A DNA stretch of 64,000 bases from Cylicocyclus nassatus (Eukaryota; Nematoda; Chromadorea; Rhabditida; Strongylidae), in NCBI GenBank assembly GCA_958299035.1, contig CATQJL010000223.1, positions 47,108,162-47,172,161 of the forward strand, read 5' to 3'. Position 1 is the stretch's first letter; each line of letters starts with the position of its first letter. A model generated the notes under the pieces. That model was not told the DNA's origin, did no database searches, and saw only the letters and a program-made list of their open reading frames with translations. This document shows positions 34,641 through 45,915 of this stretch, piece by piece. A program made the translations under genes and the position numbers.

Positions 34641-35137
34641 TTAATCCAAAAGTTAGCACATAAGTATTCGAGACAAGTATCTTGCTTTTTTCCTGCATTT
34701 TTTGTTTTGACCTCCACCGCTGCCATTTTTTATACAAGTGACTCCAATTCTTAGAACTTGCGCGCCTTAGAAATGTGTCACTGGAAGTAGTCGCCTCTTA
34801 TTATTGCAACAATTGCATTTTCTTCGTTATAGTGGTTACTCACTATCAGCTGCTATTTCCAAGCGCCAACATTCTTGAGTTTATAAGTATGAGTAGGAGT
34901 GGTGGGACTTAAAACTACTACACTTGAACATATTTATGAGGGTAAATATACCCTCTTATCTCCGCAACACAACATGATGGACTAAAGCAAGGTAGATAAC
35001 GGAAGAGAGCTCCAAAAAATTGTAAAGTTCTAGGAAGACACTCATATGTATCTCAATCAAAACACTTGCTTTGGTTGAGATTTTTTTCATTAATGGTGAT
35101 GATGAAGTAATGTTGATCATTTACACCGTGCTGACGG

Positions 35138-35359
35138 CTAAACACACCCATTTTGCATGTACCATAGTGTATGATCAGCTCTAAGATTCCTGTCGAGGCG
35201 GGTTGCGGACTTTCTCTGATTATAAAGGTATTGTTGAAGCTCCAAATTATAGCACTGTTTTTCGTACTCTTTCGCTATCAAAAGCGGCCACTCTTTGACT
35301 GCCACGACTCGGGCTATGTATGATTGGTAGAGCCGATAATATATCACTTCATACTCAAA
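35138..35359 (-). other. exon-like frame, unknown protein
   Basis: Open frame on the minus strand, preceded by an acceptor-like TTTTGAG, reading YEVIYYRLYQSYIARV, then EWPLLIAKEYEKQCYN and ending LWYMQNGCV. Amino-acid use is protein-like (Tyr, Lys, Glu and Gln rich). No partner exon was found; it would be the last exon of a minus-strand gene overlapping the 5' side of the 14-3-3-like gene. Confidence 0.35.
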
Positions 35360-35452
35360 ACATCAACGCTTCTATAATCGGACTACACGTCATCTGTTTT
35401 TTATTATCATTTTTTGACCAAAACAATTTGGAGATAGGCCGCATGTATCATA

Positions 35453-35653
35453 GTGTACTACAGACTTGTTGACCAGCTAGGTTATGTTTTTTTTCGAAGC
35501 TGGTGCACTGACAGTATACTACAATTTGATGTGAATCTTGCGGCACTGATCCAAGACAGTTCCAATATCTGGGATCTCTTGTATGAAGATTATGGCTTTG
35601 CCACAAACTCAGCTTACATTCATAAATCAACATTCGTCGAACTTATTCCGTCA
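35453..35653 (+). other. possible 5' exon of the 14-3-3-like gene
   Basis: Open frame with protein-like sequence (LQFDVNLAALIQDSSNIWDL, YEDYGFATNSAYIHKS) ending at a strong donor TCA|GTATGT. A 56-bp intron to CAACTTAG|GTC would fuse it in frame to the next exon four residues before its ATG. If used, it would add an N-terminal extension not found in normal 14-3-3 proteins. Confidence 0.4.
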
Positions 35654-35721
35654 GTATGTTCAAGCCATTTTTGAAATTCATCCGCTTTTCGTACTCTCTA
35701 GCAACTTAGGTCCATTGCAAC

Positions 35722-36702
35722 ATGAGCGCACAGGAGGAAGAAGTGAGGGCCCAGGTGAAAGTGGTGGAAGACAAGGAGGTTGAGCTGTGTATCGCCCATT
35801 TGAGGTTTCTTTCAAAATTTTACATTACTGTTATTGAGGTAAGCTGAGTTACATTTGGAGCTAATTTTGTTCAATCTCTCACAGATGATTGCAGAATAAA
35901 AGAGCGCAAATGAATATGGCTCATACACAATTTCTAGCTAATAAAGAAGATTACAATGCTTATAGCGAATGGACGGGTGCGAAATTGAAGGTGTGGTCTT
36001 TCACACGAATGACTCAGCTATATTTTTTATGATAACCTCCTCGGTTCCGAATCTGCGGGGGGAGGAAGCATGTCCATAAATATAAGATTTTTCCAATATT
36101 TGCAGATTATCGATTTGTACAAGTACTGGTTGCGTGAGCTTCTTAACATTAGCATAGTAGATGATCTTCGAGCACTGTGTATGCATCAGATGATGGCTGC
36201 GGATTGCTATTGGTTTCTCGCCAAAATGCATCAACCAAGTTTGTTTGCACTCTAAACTATTTCCACAGTCCCATTATTTCTCGTATTTAGCTTTCCACTT
36301 TGGACACTCAAACTACGAAATGGCATGCAGATGTATGGTGAAAATACTGAATGCACTGTTTGACTTGCTTCCACAACATAACAAATTCGTTATCCACCTG
36401 GTTCGCAAATACTCGCTTATCGTGCTAGATTATCGTAAGGAAGTTGGTTTAAGGTAGGTCAGTCCAATCTTATCTATATGGAACTTGTGCAAGAAAGCAT
36501 ATCGTTTGATAGAGGAAAGCAAGCTCTTCAAGATACAATTTGCACATTGACAAAAATTCCCATACGTTATGAACTTTACAAGCAAAATCTGAGAAAATTC
36601 AAATACAAAAATCATATTTCTGCCCAAAAAGATCTTGCGAACTTCCGACTTGGTGCATATACTCCCACTCCACCATATGTAGATTGGTGCCTTTTTTCAT
36701 AG
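35722..36702 (+). CDS. highly diverged 14-3-3-like protein
   Basis: Five exons from the ATG: 35722-35838, 35895-35990, 36106-36238, 36291-36453 and 36513-36702, joined by introns of 56, 115, 52 and 59 bp with clean GT/AG ends. The 232-residue product is close to the usual ~245. By-eye alignment to 14-3-3 gives LSKFYITVIENKRA (residues 30-43) against LSVAYKNV.GARR, YKYWLRELL (76-84) against the YR.K...EL helix, DCYWFLAK (104-111) against DYYRYLAE, LLPQH...YSL (141-158) against the PTHPIR...FSV segment, then the A..A...I..L helix. The phosphopeptide pocket is altered: positions matching Lys49, Arg127, Tyr128 and Asn173 of human zeta carry Ile35, Trp107, Phe108 and Lys155; only Arg56 (Arg42) remains. 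It is probably all-helical and cytosolic, and unlikely to bind phosphoserine in the usual way. The family call rests on pattern matching and needs a profile search. Confidence 0.55.
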
Positions 36703-36785
36703 CTAATATTTGAAAGCTAAAATGGACAAAAAAATTCAAATGTTGACTTTGGGTACTTTGTACTAAATTCGATAATACTCAGAAA

Positions 36786-37119
36786 CTAACGCTTATAGGA
36801 GGTTGAAAAATATTTGTGATTGTATTTCCAGCGCAACCACAGGTTTTTATTTTGTAGTACAGACTTTACCATATGAGAATTGCTTAACACTGCAATTGAA
36901 ACAGCAGACTTCCATTTTTCAAACTTCTTACTGCGAATAAAGTACAATAACAACTGTACAATGAATGCTTGATTTGGGTAGTGTATGTGCTCCCAAGCAT
37001 AAGGTTTGCAGAATCTGGACGGAGAGCTGGTTTTGTGCATTTAAATTTTTTCGCAATTTGCTTTCAAAATCCAGTATAACGAGTGTTTGCTGTTGTTCAG
37101 ATGCCGTCTTGTAGAGCAT
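36786..37119 (-). other. uncertain frames convergent with the 14-3-3-like gene
   Basis: Two overlapping minus frames (36786-37040, 36928-37119). A 42-bp potential intron (GTAAGAAG ... TTTCAATTGCAG, 36890-36931) has excellent splice signals, but the resulting protein in either frame shows no known motif. Confidence 0.25.
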
Positions 37120-37604
37120 GCTTTACTTTATCGTAAAATGTGTCACCTCATTTTTACATCGCCCTTCCGCGACCGCTTAAGCAATAGACATGGTATCCCA
37201 GTATGCTAATAAATGCTAGAATATTTCTAGTTTGCTCAAAAGTTCTAATATTTGTAAGCTACTGACACAGTCCCCATTTTATGAAAACTTCAGGGTCAAG
37301 ACCGGATCAGACGGAGAAAATTTTAGAAGCGTCCATAAAAACTTTTCTATGTGCGAAAAATTTGTTGCTTCTCTCCGCTCTCTCTCCTTCCCCCGAAAAG
37401 AATTTTCACAGACTAATGCTAACTCTAAATGTTAGGAAGTTCCGAGTTACACATATAGTTCTACCACTGCGAAGATTAAGGAATTAATTCAATTTGATAT
37501 ATCGATTTTCTCAACTCACATGTGTTGTGAGGAATTACGCCATTTGCATAAAAAATTTGAACGATCATTTTCCAATGACGATGACATTGGAAAATTTGAT
37601 TTGT

Positions 37605-37672
37605 TCATTCCTTACAATCTACATGATTCAATAATCTTCATTCCTTACATTCCACATGATTCAATAAATCAT
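37605..37672. repeat. ~33-bp tandem duplication
   Basis: Two adjacent copies of TTCATTCCTTACA...CACATGATTCAATAA. A small hairpin (CATTTTCCAATG and inverse) lies just upstream near 37565. Confidence 0.5.
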
Positions 37673-37689
37673 AAAGTTCTGAAGTAATC

Positions 37690-38655
37690 CTTCAATTTTG
37701 TCTATATGAGTATTTGTGCTTTAAAATTTTAAGACCTTAAGAACATTGCTTTTTTCGTAAGGAACTGAAAATGTGGGATTAATCGAATATAAGACCAAAA
37801 CTCCCAAATTTGGCGTATCGCAAAAGCAACAAATAGGACGGTAACCCATTTTTGGAGCAAGTTTTTGAGCAAAATTTGATTAACTTGTGAATAGCTTGAA
37901 GATGCCGCACTAATTTTTGCTTATATCACAAAATTTGATAGAGAATGTATATTCTTCAGAGACTAGTGAAACTACGACGAGTATAGAATCATCGCATTTG
38001 CAATAGCCGTATTTCAGTTCGCCTCCGGTTCAATCTGCTTCGCACACATCTACTGAAATGCACGGAAGAGATCTTGAAATATGTCAATCGAATACCTCCA
38101 GGTGTCGCACATACATCGATAAGTTGCAAGGTAATGCATTAACAGGTATAAGATATTTCTATAAAATGTCTCCAGCTTCACATTGAAAAAGAAGTTTGTG
38201 TCTTTTGACGAAGAAAGAGTCAAATGAAAATGCAACTCAGATGGTGTGCTGATATTGAACCTTACAATTGAATGGGATTGCTATAGGAAAGGCATGACAG
38301 CTGGACCCCAAGAAATGAGAGGCAAACAGAAGTTGGAGCTCATTTCAGCGATAGCTTGTGCATTCAGAAGCTCGAACAAAACAGATAAAGCTCAAATCTC
38401 TTTTTGCAATAGAATCTAAATTTTTCATGGCGTACGCAAAATTCATGAGATTTTTTTCGTCAAAGTGTATGATGTCTTTTGTGATGTAAAAGCATATGCT
38501 TGAAGGCAGCCTTAATCTGCCTCTAAGCTGATCCAGGTCAGGTCAATTCTATTGATTTGATCCGAGCTGTTGTTTTTATTTTCGATGTATTTGATCAAAA
38601 AGAAATTAAGAAACATTCCAAAAATTTTGCGAAGAAATTGTTAGCGTTTTCAAAG
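37690..38655. other. no supported gene
   Basis: AT-rich; only short frames (61 codons at 38050-38235). No terminal repeats seen. Confidence 0.4.
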
Positions 38656-38659
38656 TTTA

Positions 38660-39540
38660 GGTTGGTGCAAAAATAATGTGCATTTTGAAAAGTTTCACTT
38701 TGAAAAGTTATAACTTTCTTAAGTCCTCATACTTTTGAATATAGTCAAGACCATTAGAAACAGCAAAACTTTCGCAACTTAGCGCATACCTGATCATATT
38801 GATAGTACAAACGGGAAGAAAACCATGCGTCAAAAAACTGAAAGGTCCTCTTTCGAAGACCTCGTTTTTGAAACCTTACAGCTCCTTTCAAGTTTGTTCC
38901 TATGGCTGATAATCAGCTCATTTTGTGGCCGCAAGCCAATAGTTTATGTATGTACAGAAAACACCTCAACAAAAGAGTTTCACGAAAAGAAAAGAAAAAA
39001 TTCCAAACTGTCCACCTTTTAAGCCTGTTTGCGAAATTATGTAAATTTGGATTTCTTCATGCACTGTATAGCTGACTTTCTCTGCAAAAATTGTAGGCAA
39101 GATATCCTAACCTCAAGCTTACAGAAACGAGCGAGCTTTGGCGATTACCGTAATCATGGGAAATTGACCCGTACGGCTAGCAGCAAGTATTTATCTTGGG
39201 GGTGTTTCTCAGTCCACATATTTTCGAAAATCTACTTAAACATGCAGTGAGTAAACAGTAATCACCCCCCAGATGCTATGTTTTTCAAAAGAATTCGTTC
39301 ATTTACGCCTGAGTTGTGGCTAAGGAAGTTGAAGCAACGAAATTTCGGCTTTGAGTGCACTCTACGAGATGTGGTGAAATTCTCACAGATGAGATAGAAG
39401 CTTAATTTCGCCACTGTTGGAAAGTACATGAAGAAAGCTTTCCAATGATATGCAGAATCTATACCGAATAAAAAATTTTGAAGAAAAAAAGTTGCTTGGA
39501 AAGTAGGATTAGAAAAACGTACATTATTTTTGCAGCAACC
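38660..39540. mobile_element. mariner-like non-autonomous element
   Basis: The left end GGTTGGTGCAAAAATAATGT and right end ACATTATTTTTGCAGCAACC are inverted repeats next to TA, in the form typical of mariner termini. About 880 bp, too short and too broken for a full transposase (about 345 codons in mariner). The 65-codon frame at 38825 shows no catalytic D residues that I can place. Confidence 0.75.
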
Positions 39541-39564
39541 TAATAATTTAAAACTCCCTCATCT

Positions 39565-39579
39565 TATATAAAAGCTGAA

Positions 39580-39618
<39 letters not shown>

Positions 39619-39800
39619 ATGTCTGTGTGTACGTATGTTCCGAATAGAAAATCCCATTTCTGAACCGATCCGGACCAAACTTGGCATACATACACTTCGG
39701 GCCCCGGCGGGTGTCATGGCTACTTTTCGTTTATCGATTTTTTGCAAAATTTGAGCTACGGGGCTGGGAGTTGGCACAGGGGGGTAATCGAGAGCCGGGT
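39565..39800. repeat. (GTCT)n tract with conserved downstream block
   Basis: AAAAGCTGAATGTCTGTTTG runs into about ten GTCT units, then GTATGTTCCGAATAGAAAAT, GAACCGATCCGGACCAAACT and further block sequence. The combination of a GTCT array and a following GC-richer block without a gene is typical of a dispersed repeat; class uncertain. Confidence 0.5.
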
Positions 39801-40415
39801 AAGCCAGCTATTTAGTAAAAATCATCAACTGCTATTCTTGAGCAAGAAATACAAAGAAGATTCCACATAGTGTACAATTCGCCGAAGCGCAAGCTGCTAG
39901 AATGCACCTTCATAGAAAAAAAGTCATTCAAACTAATTCTTGTCCATGTAAGTGGCCAACAAAAGCAGTGTTTACAGGAGGCTGACAGTAAGCAAGACAA
40001 AGCTGTAATCATGTGCATCAATAAAAAACGCAGCAGTTTATGACTCAGAGCTGACTTTCTTTGATTCATGCACCTCAGCTTTCTAGATCTAAGCTTTTAT
40101 CTCGATAAGTTTCTCATCATAATACCCAATCTTTCCTGAACTCACTAGTTTGAGAATATATTATTATCGTTCCGCAAAACTGCATCTGATTCAGGCGCAA
40201 TCATGTCCAATACAAGCACATACTCCGATATACGCCGACAGATTTTACAGCTTGCTAGACAGTTCGGCATGATCCACAGACGAGATGGTACATCCATGAC
40301 CATAGACTTTGATTAGTTTTATCTTGACAACTGTGTAAACGGGTAAAGCTGGACGGGATTCTAAACTGTGATCACCTCCATTGTGCAAAAAAGCACTGAA
40401 GCTTATGTTTGCAAA

Positions 40416-40659
40416 CAGGGCTCTGCACAGGTGGCTAATGAGCAAGCTGGATATCGTTTTTGGGACAAAAAGCAAGGGGTTTTCGTTTTTGTGGCCGAAA
40501 AGGCCCCAAACTCGCGACGTTTTTTTAGTCAACGTTTCGTTTTTTTGGAAAATTTTTAGGATTTTGGTCTAGGGTCAAAGGGGACTTCGTAAAAATTCGC
40601 AAAAGTCAAGGGGGATTCGTTTTTTGCATTTTCAACTAGCCACCTCGTGTCGAGCCCTG
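40416..40659. mobile_element. short hAT-like MITE, 244 bp
   Basis: Starts CAGGGCTC, ends GAGCCCTG, with near-identical 8-bp flanks TTTGCAAA and ATTGCAAA. CAGGTGGCTAATGAGC and CTAGCCACCTCGTG are further paired. The interior holds GGGGACTTCGTAAAA and GGGGGATTCG blocks also seen inverted near 28640-28710. Confidence 0.7.
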
Positions 40660-41819
40660 ATTGCAAATCTTTGCAAACCTATGCTAGCATTGTAAATACC
40701 CCTCTGAATTCATTTCAAGATGTGAGATTATGGGTACCCGCTTATTGTAAACAAGGTGCCAGAACGTGAAAGTGTTATTCTTAAAATATTTAGGTTGAAA
40801 CAAACTTATTTCAAACGAGCTGCTGTTTCCTTTAATTGTTTTTCTTGTTAAAGTATAAATGTTGAAACTGTTTGTTTTCATCGAACACTTGTCACTATGT
40901 ATTAGATTGTTCCAGAAGGTTTTGACGCAGCTAATTTCTTAGAGTTTTGCACTTGTTGCGGAAATATTAAGCTAATTGAAAGCACCTTTCTTGTTCTTTC
41001 TAGTGCTTCCTAGCTCTTCACGAAACAACTTCTCAGTGATGAAAGTCCAAAATTTGAAGCCGTTGCCAAAATGCAGTCGTGCTCAAGAAAAAGTTTCTAT
41101 GGAGAGAATTTCCGCAGTATTCCCGCATTTGAATATGTAATATTTCATAATGACTTAGGGTGTAGTAGACTAACATACGCACACTTCCCCAAAAAATATG
41201 AAAAAAATTGAAAATATGTCTTACTTTTCCGATTTTTTTTCTAAAGGTGAAAGGCAAACTCAGTTATTCAACCAGCAAAACAATCTACGTATAACTACAG
41301 ATGGTGCATTCATTGCGTAGGATAGAGTGAACCGAGAGCAAGCGAGCGTCGACCACTTAGCTTTCTTCGTTTGCGACAGCAAGAAAAAATCAAATATTAG
41401 AAAGTTGGCATATTTGCGCCCGCGGAGGAGGGCTCAACTAGTGGTTTTTATTTGCTGGTAAAAATGTCGTGCAGCAAAAATAACTCAAATTTTCCTTAGC
41501 CTTAAAAGAATCTTCCAATTATAGGCTATTATTGATGGTAGCCAAATATGTCGCGTATCTTCATTTGGAAGCATCAATACGTCAAAGTAGACCATTTTGA
41601 AAGAAATTTCACAGAATTCTCCAAATTTTCTCTTCTTTATCGTTTGCCCTCTTTACATGGCATACTGTGCTTATGATAAACATAAACTCGCTTAATCCAA
41701 CAAAATTCAACTTGTTAGAAGATGTTGATTAGTTATAACATTTCTAGTCAGAAAATTTGCAAATCGGACACAATCAACCGACTATCTTCGAACAGTGTTA
41801 ACGAATGGCATGGACGAGA

Positions 41820-42037
41820 TTAAACGAAATATTGTGAAAAAACACAGAAAGTGTCATCGGTTAATTTCCATATGACATCGATCAAGTCGAGACGCACTAA
41901 TGCTTGGAACGGTGGGATACTTTTCGGACCCAGCATGGCGCTTTGTGGCAGCAAACTGTTCCAGCACAGATTCTCTTCACGATTAAGGTTATCTCTGTTA
42001 TTTTGTTGTTCAAATCTATTGACATTCCATTCAGGGC
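41820..42037 (-). other. exon-like frame behind a strong acceptor
   Basis: After TTTGCTACCCTTCAG the minus strand stays open for 72 codons in one frame: WNVNRFEQQNNRDNLNREE, then SMLGPKSIPPFQ-like residues (SAMLGPKSIPPF), then VIWKLTDDTF and a stop. Protein-like composition, with a possible 5' exon starting ATGGCTTGC near 42250. No family recognised. Confidence 0.3.
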
Positions 42038-42280
42038 CTGAAGGGTAGCAAACATCAGATTAAAATAGTATGTGAAAAAGCAAAGTTACCGTTATCACTT
42101 CATACATTTGCTGGGACACAGCCCTTCTGAACCAACCGTCCACTACAGTAATCTAAAACTAGGGCGCGTGCGCTGGGTGCGGACGAGTGTTCCGCCGAGT
42201 GCTCGTACTTTCGAGAATCACCAGTTCCTTCTAGCTCCAGCACTAGAATGCAAGCCATTTTCGCTGAATTTATTCATATA

Positions 42281-42955
42281 CAGGGTGTTCCAAAAAAATG
42301 TGAACACTGTTTGATCGTTAATAACTTCGTTGCTTTCACGTCTTTCGCCGAGCTTGAGGCATCATTCTGTAGAGCGAGGTTCAACTTAGATTTGTAGTAT
42401 GGAGCGAATACCGGTCGGTGTTCGTTACTGTAGGGTTATGGTATGAACTTCTAGCATGTGGACCTATTGTGAAATAAGCCATTTTACAAAATTTTTTTCA
42501 AAAAATCTGAATACTCGTGTACTAGGGTTTTCGCGCACGCTGATTCCATTACACAACTTTTTATAAGTGTTTTTAGCTTTTTTGATGGTGTAATCACCTT
42601 TCCGACAAGTGCTGGAAATTCACTTATTACGGTTTACCTTGGATAACTTTGGAAAGAAGCATCACAATAAAGTGGAAGTTTCATATTCAAAATTAGCGAC
42701 TTCCATTACCATAGTACAAAAGTTTTGGCTTGTTTGGTTTTGTTCCGAGGAGAATATGGCCTCCAATGGCCTAATATCCTTCAAAGTTCCTACCGTAATC
42801 GTGCAGTAATGAAGAGAGATTGATGATTCGCTCCATATTGCAAATCTAAGTTGAACCTCGCTCTACAGAATGGTGCCTCAAGCTCGGCAAAAGACATGAA
42901 AGCAAGAGAGTTATAAACAATCAAACAGTGTTCACATTTTTTTTGGGACACCCTG
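42281..42955. mobile_element. TA-flanked MITE, CAGGGTG ends (copy 1)
   Basis: CAGGGTGTTCCAAAAAAATG at the left and the inverse at the right, both next to TA. The arms are long (AACACTGTTTGAT; CTGTAGAGCGAGGTTCAACT, each with inverse). 675 bp, no coding sequence. Same family as 43539-44217. The TA site suggests the Tc1/mariner group. Confidence 0.8.
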
Positions 42956-43254
42956 TATAGACCGTCCGCTAAAATATGCTCCTGGTTCTCGCCTAAGGTA
43001 TGCTACTTGATAAATACATTTTTGGAGTCTTTTCAGTTTCAAGATTCATGAAAAAAAAAACTTCTTAGGTTCTTTCTGGACTCTTCTACGCTCACTTTTT
43101 TGCATTTCTCTTATCTAATTTTCCTATGTGCGCGATCCTTACAGCGTCGTGCATCATCACATATCTATGTTAATGTGAGCTTGATGTTTTTGAGGAAAGC
43201 CCACATAGTCTAATTTGCTGGCAACTTTTCAAAGAGATATAACATGAATTGATA

Positions 43255-43318
43255 AGCTATGCTAAACTTCGTCATCAGATACAGGTTTCCTGCATCTGAT
43301 GACGGAAGTTTAGCAGGT
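43255..43318. repeat. hairpin
   Basis: GCTAAACTTCGTCATCAGAT and its near inverse separated by about 15 bp. Confidence 0.5.
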
Positions 43319-43538
43319 TTGCAGGTTTCCGACATCTCATTGTCACTTTGAAACTTTCCAAAAAATTATCACCTTGTTTAATGACAACTACGAACATGCT
43401 CTGGAGTATTTAAAATTCAAGATACATGATGCTGGTGCATCAGAGAGAACGAACGCTACCAAGGCCAATCCCGTAAATCACGGTCATCGAAGATCATTCT
43501 TACTCGACTAGAATACGACCACAGGAAAATTTGATATA

Positions 43539-44217
43539 CAGGGTGTCCCAAAATAATGTGCACACTGTTTGATTTTGAATAACTCTTTTATTATGAGGTC
43601 TTTTGAAAAGCGGTAAGCGCCATTTTGTAGAGCTGGCTTCAACTTAGATTTGCAGTATAGACTGAATCACCGGCCGCTCTTCATTACTGTAGGATTACGG
43701 TAGAAACTTCAAAGAGGGTTTTGGGCCATGAAAAATTATATTTTGCCTTAAAAAGGAATCAAAACAGTCTAAAAACTTTTACACTAGGCCAAATAGAGCT
43801 GCTGATTCTAACTGTAAATTTGCCAACTTTTTATGATGCGTCATTGAAGAGTTATGCCGGGTAAGAGGTAGCGGCCAATTTTTCAATGTTTCTAAAAAGT
43901 GCGGTTAGACCGTTTAGAAAGCTTCGCAATCTTGAGAATAGTTGAGCATTGAACTCAGCGTCTCTAAAAACCCTATTACACAAGTTTTCACATGTTTTTA
44001 AAAATTTTGAAACGGCAGCTTTTTTCAACGTGACACCATATATTCCAAGTTTCTACCGTAACCCTACAGTAATGAAGAGCGGTCGGTGATTTGCTCTATA
44101 CTGCAAATCTAAGTTCAAGCCAGCTCTACAAAATGGCGCTTACCGCTTCTCGAAAGACCTCATAATAAAAGAGTTATTTAAAATCAAACAGTGTGCACAT
44201 TATTTTGGGACATCCTG
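43539..44217. mobile_element. TA-flanked MITE, CAGGGTG ends (copy 2)
   Basis: CAGGGTGTCCCAAAATAATG and inverse, flanked by TA. The long arms match those of copy 1 with many substitutions (AACTTAGATTTGCAGTATAG). 679 bp. Confidence 0.8.
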
Positions 44218-44262
44218 TATGTTGTTCAAAAACTCCACAGTCGTCACCAGCAAAAAAACGTA

Positions 44263-44848
44263 CTCAGACAATCGCCGGGGGCAGGCGGTCCGCAAACTCG
44301 CGTTTTTCTGCAGGCGCTCAGCAGAATTTTGGGGCGTGGCCAAACCTTCAGCGGGCGGCACTTCCTTTACTGTCTAATGTTCTACCAGCGGGCAGCAACA
44401 CAGAATTTTCTGCAGGCGCTCGTCAAATAATCTCTTTCAGCGAGCGCTGGTCAAATTTTCAGCTGGCGCTCGGACGGTTTTTAAGCAGTTTCGGGTGTAC
44501 GCCGAGCAAAGGGGAGACTCTACATGGCAGAGAAGTCATAGATGGTTTAATTACTCAAGTTTGAGGTACTTTCTCTCAGCGGAAAGTACCTGGGGGCTGC
44601 GCGGTCTTCCATAAAGGACCGTGCGGCCCTTGAAAATTTGCATATTCTCGCGGAAAGTCTGCGAGAATGCGGCCACTGCGCCGCAGCTAATCTGCAAGGA
44701 AACCGAATTGTTCTTCAAGCATCGTTCAAAATTTCGCTTAAATTCTTCCAAATATCTGCAAGCGGACCGCAAGAAATCAGCGAACTATTTTTCCGGTGCC
44801 CGCTTGCCCAAAAATGGCATGGCCGCCTGCCCCCGGTGATTATCTGAG
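44263..44848. mobile_element. CTCAGATAATCGCC-end element, copy 1
   Basis: Left end CTCAGACAATCGCCGGGGGC, right end GCCCCCGGTGATTATCTGAG-like inverse, flanked by TA. The interior has repeated GCGCTC/GCAGGCGCT motifs and a palindromic GGACCGTGCGG core. It is head-to-head with the next copy. Confidence 0.75.
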
Positions 44849-44879
44849 TAGTGCACATTTCAACTGAATGTGACTACAT

Positions 44880-45457
44880 CTCAGATAATCGCCGGGGGCA
44901 AGCGGCCATGCGAATTTTGAGCAAGCGGGCACCGGAAAAATAGTTCGCTGATTTTTTGTGGTCCGCTTGCAGAAATTTGGAATAATTTTGGCCAATTTTT
45001 AGACGAACGCTCGAAGATCTGTCGCGGTTTTTCTATACATAAATTGCGGCACAGTGGGCGCATTCTCGCGGATTTTCCGCGAGAACATGCAAAATTAATG
45101 AGAGCCGCACGGTCCTTTTTGAAGGACCGCACAGCCCTCAGGTACTTTCCGCTGAAAGAAAGTACTTCAAACTTGGGTAATAAAACCATCGATGGCACCT
45201 CTGCCACATAGAGTCTCATCTTTTCTCGGCGTACGCCCGAAACTGCGTAAAAAGAGTCTGAGCGCCTGCTGAAAGTTTGGCCAGCGCTCGCTGAAAGAGA
45301 TTGTTTGACGAGCGCTTGCAGAAAATTTTGTATTGATGCCTGCTTGCAGAAAACGCAAATACCGCCCGCTGAAGACTTGGCCACGCCCCGAAATCTTGCT
45401 GACCGCCTGCAGAAAAGCGCGAGTTTGCGGACCGCCTGCCCCCGGCGATTATCTGAG
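44880..45457. mobile_element. CTCAGATAATCGCC-end element, copy 2 (inverted)
   Basis: Same termini as copy 1 but in opposite orientation, separated from it by 31 bp. The 203- and 96-codon minus frames are shadows of the GC-rich arms. Confidence 0.75.
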
Positions 45458-45664
45458 ATGATGCTGCAAGGATGGCGTAGGAGAGCATGCAATCAAACTC
45501 ACACAAGTTTCAAAAAAGACACAGGTGTGGAAGTTGAAAAAGACATCTAAAACATTTTGTAAATTAGAAACATACCACATTACGAATCCGGACGATTTAA
45601 CCCAGTGTAGTGTTACAGGAAATAACTTTCCTCCAAAACTCATAGAAGTGGAGTACATGGGAAA

Positions 45665-45915
45665 CGGCCCTTTTGAACCGCTCGCCATCATAGCGCGCCT
45701 CTGATTGGTCAACATGTCCACTGCCATAACGAGTTAATACTCGTTCATTTTTGCACATCTTTCGTGTCCAACATGATGAAAGGGTTTTGGCAGAGGTATA
45801 TTACATACTTCGAACTAAGAATTTTCCCGTTGACTGTAAATGCGACTTGTTAACTTTGCCAGCGGCGTCGCACGCGGCGAAACGAGCATCGCGCGCGAAG
45901 GGTTCAAAAGGGCCT
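45665..45915. repeat. imperfect fold-back
   Basis: GGCCCTTTTGAACCGCTCGC near 45667 is answered by GCGAAGGGTTCAAAAGGGCC near 45893. A similar GGTTCAGAAGGGCCTACAG occurs again near 46050. Probably a degraded MITE. Confidence 0.4.

Noticed and set aside
36239..36268. 30-bp intron in the 14-3-3-like gene, implying a frameshift
   Set aside because: The alternative acceptor TCGTATTTAG gives a 52-bp intron like its neighbours and keeps the frame, so no damage needs to be assumed.
39581..39625. GTCT array as a CRISPR-like or coding repeat
   Set aside because: It is a simple 4-bp microsatellite at the edge of a dispersed repeat; the Thr/Asp/Arg-rich translation on the other strand is a by-product.
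44881..45492. 203-codon minus ORF
   Set aside because: Lies across GC-rich arms of an inverted-repeat element, with similar frames in the mirrored copy; not a gene.
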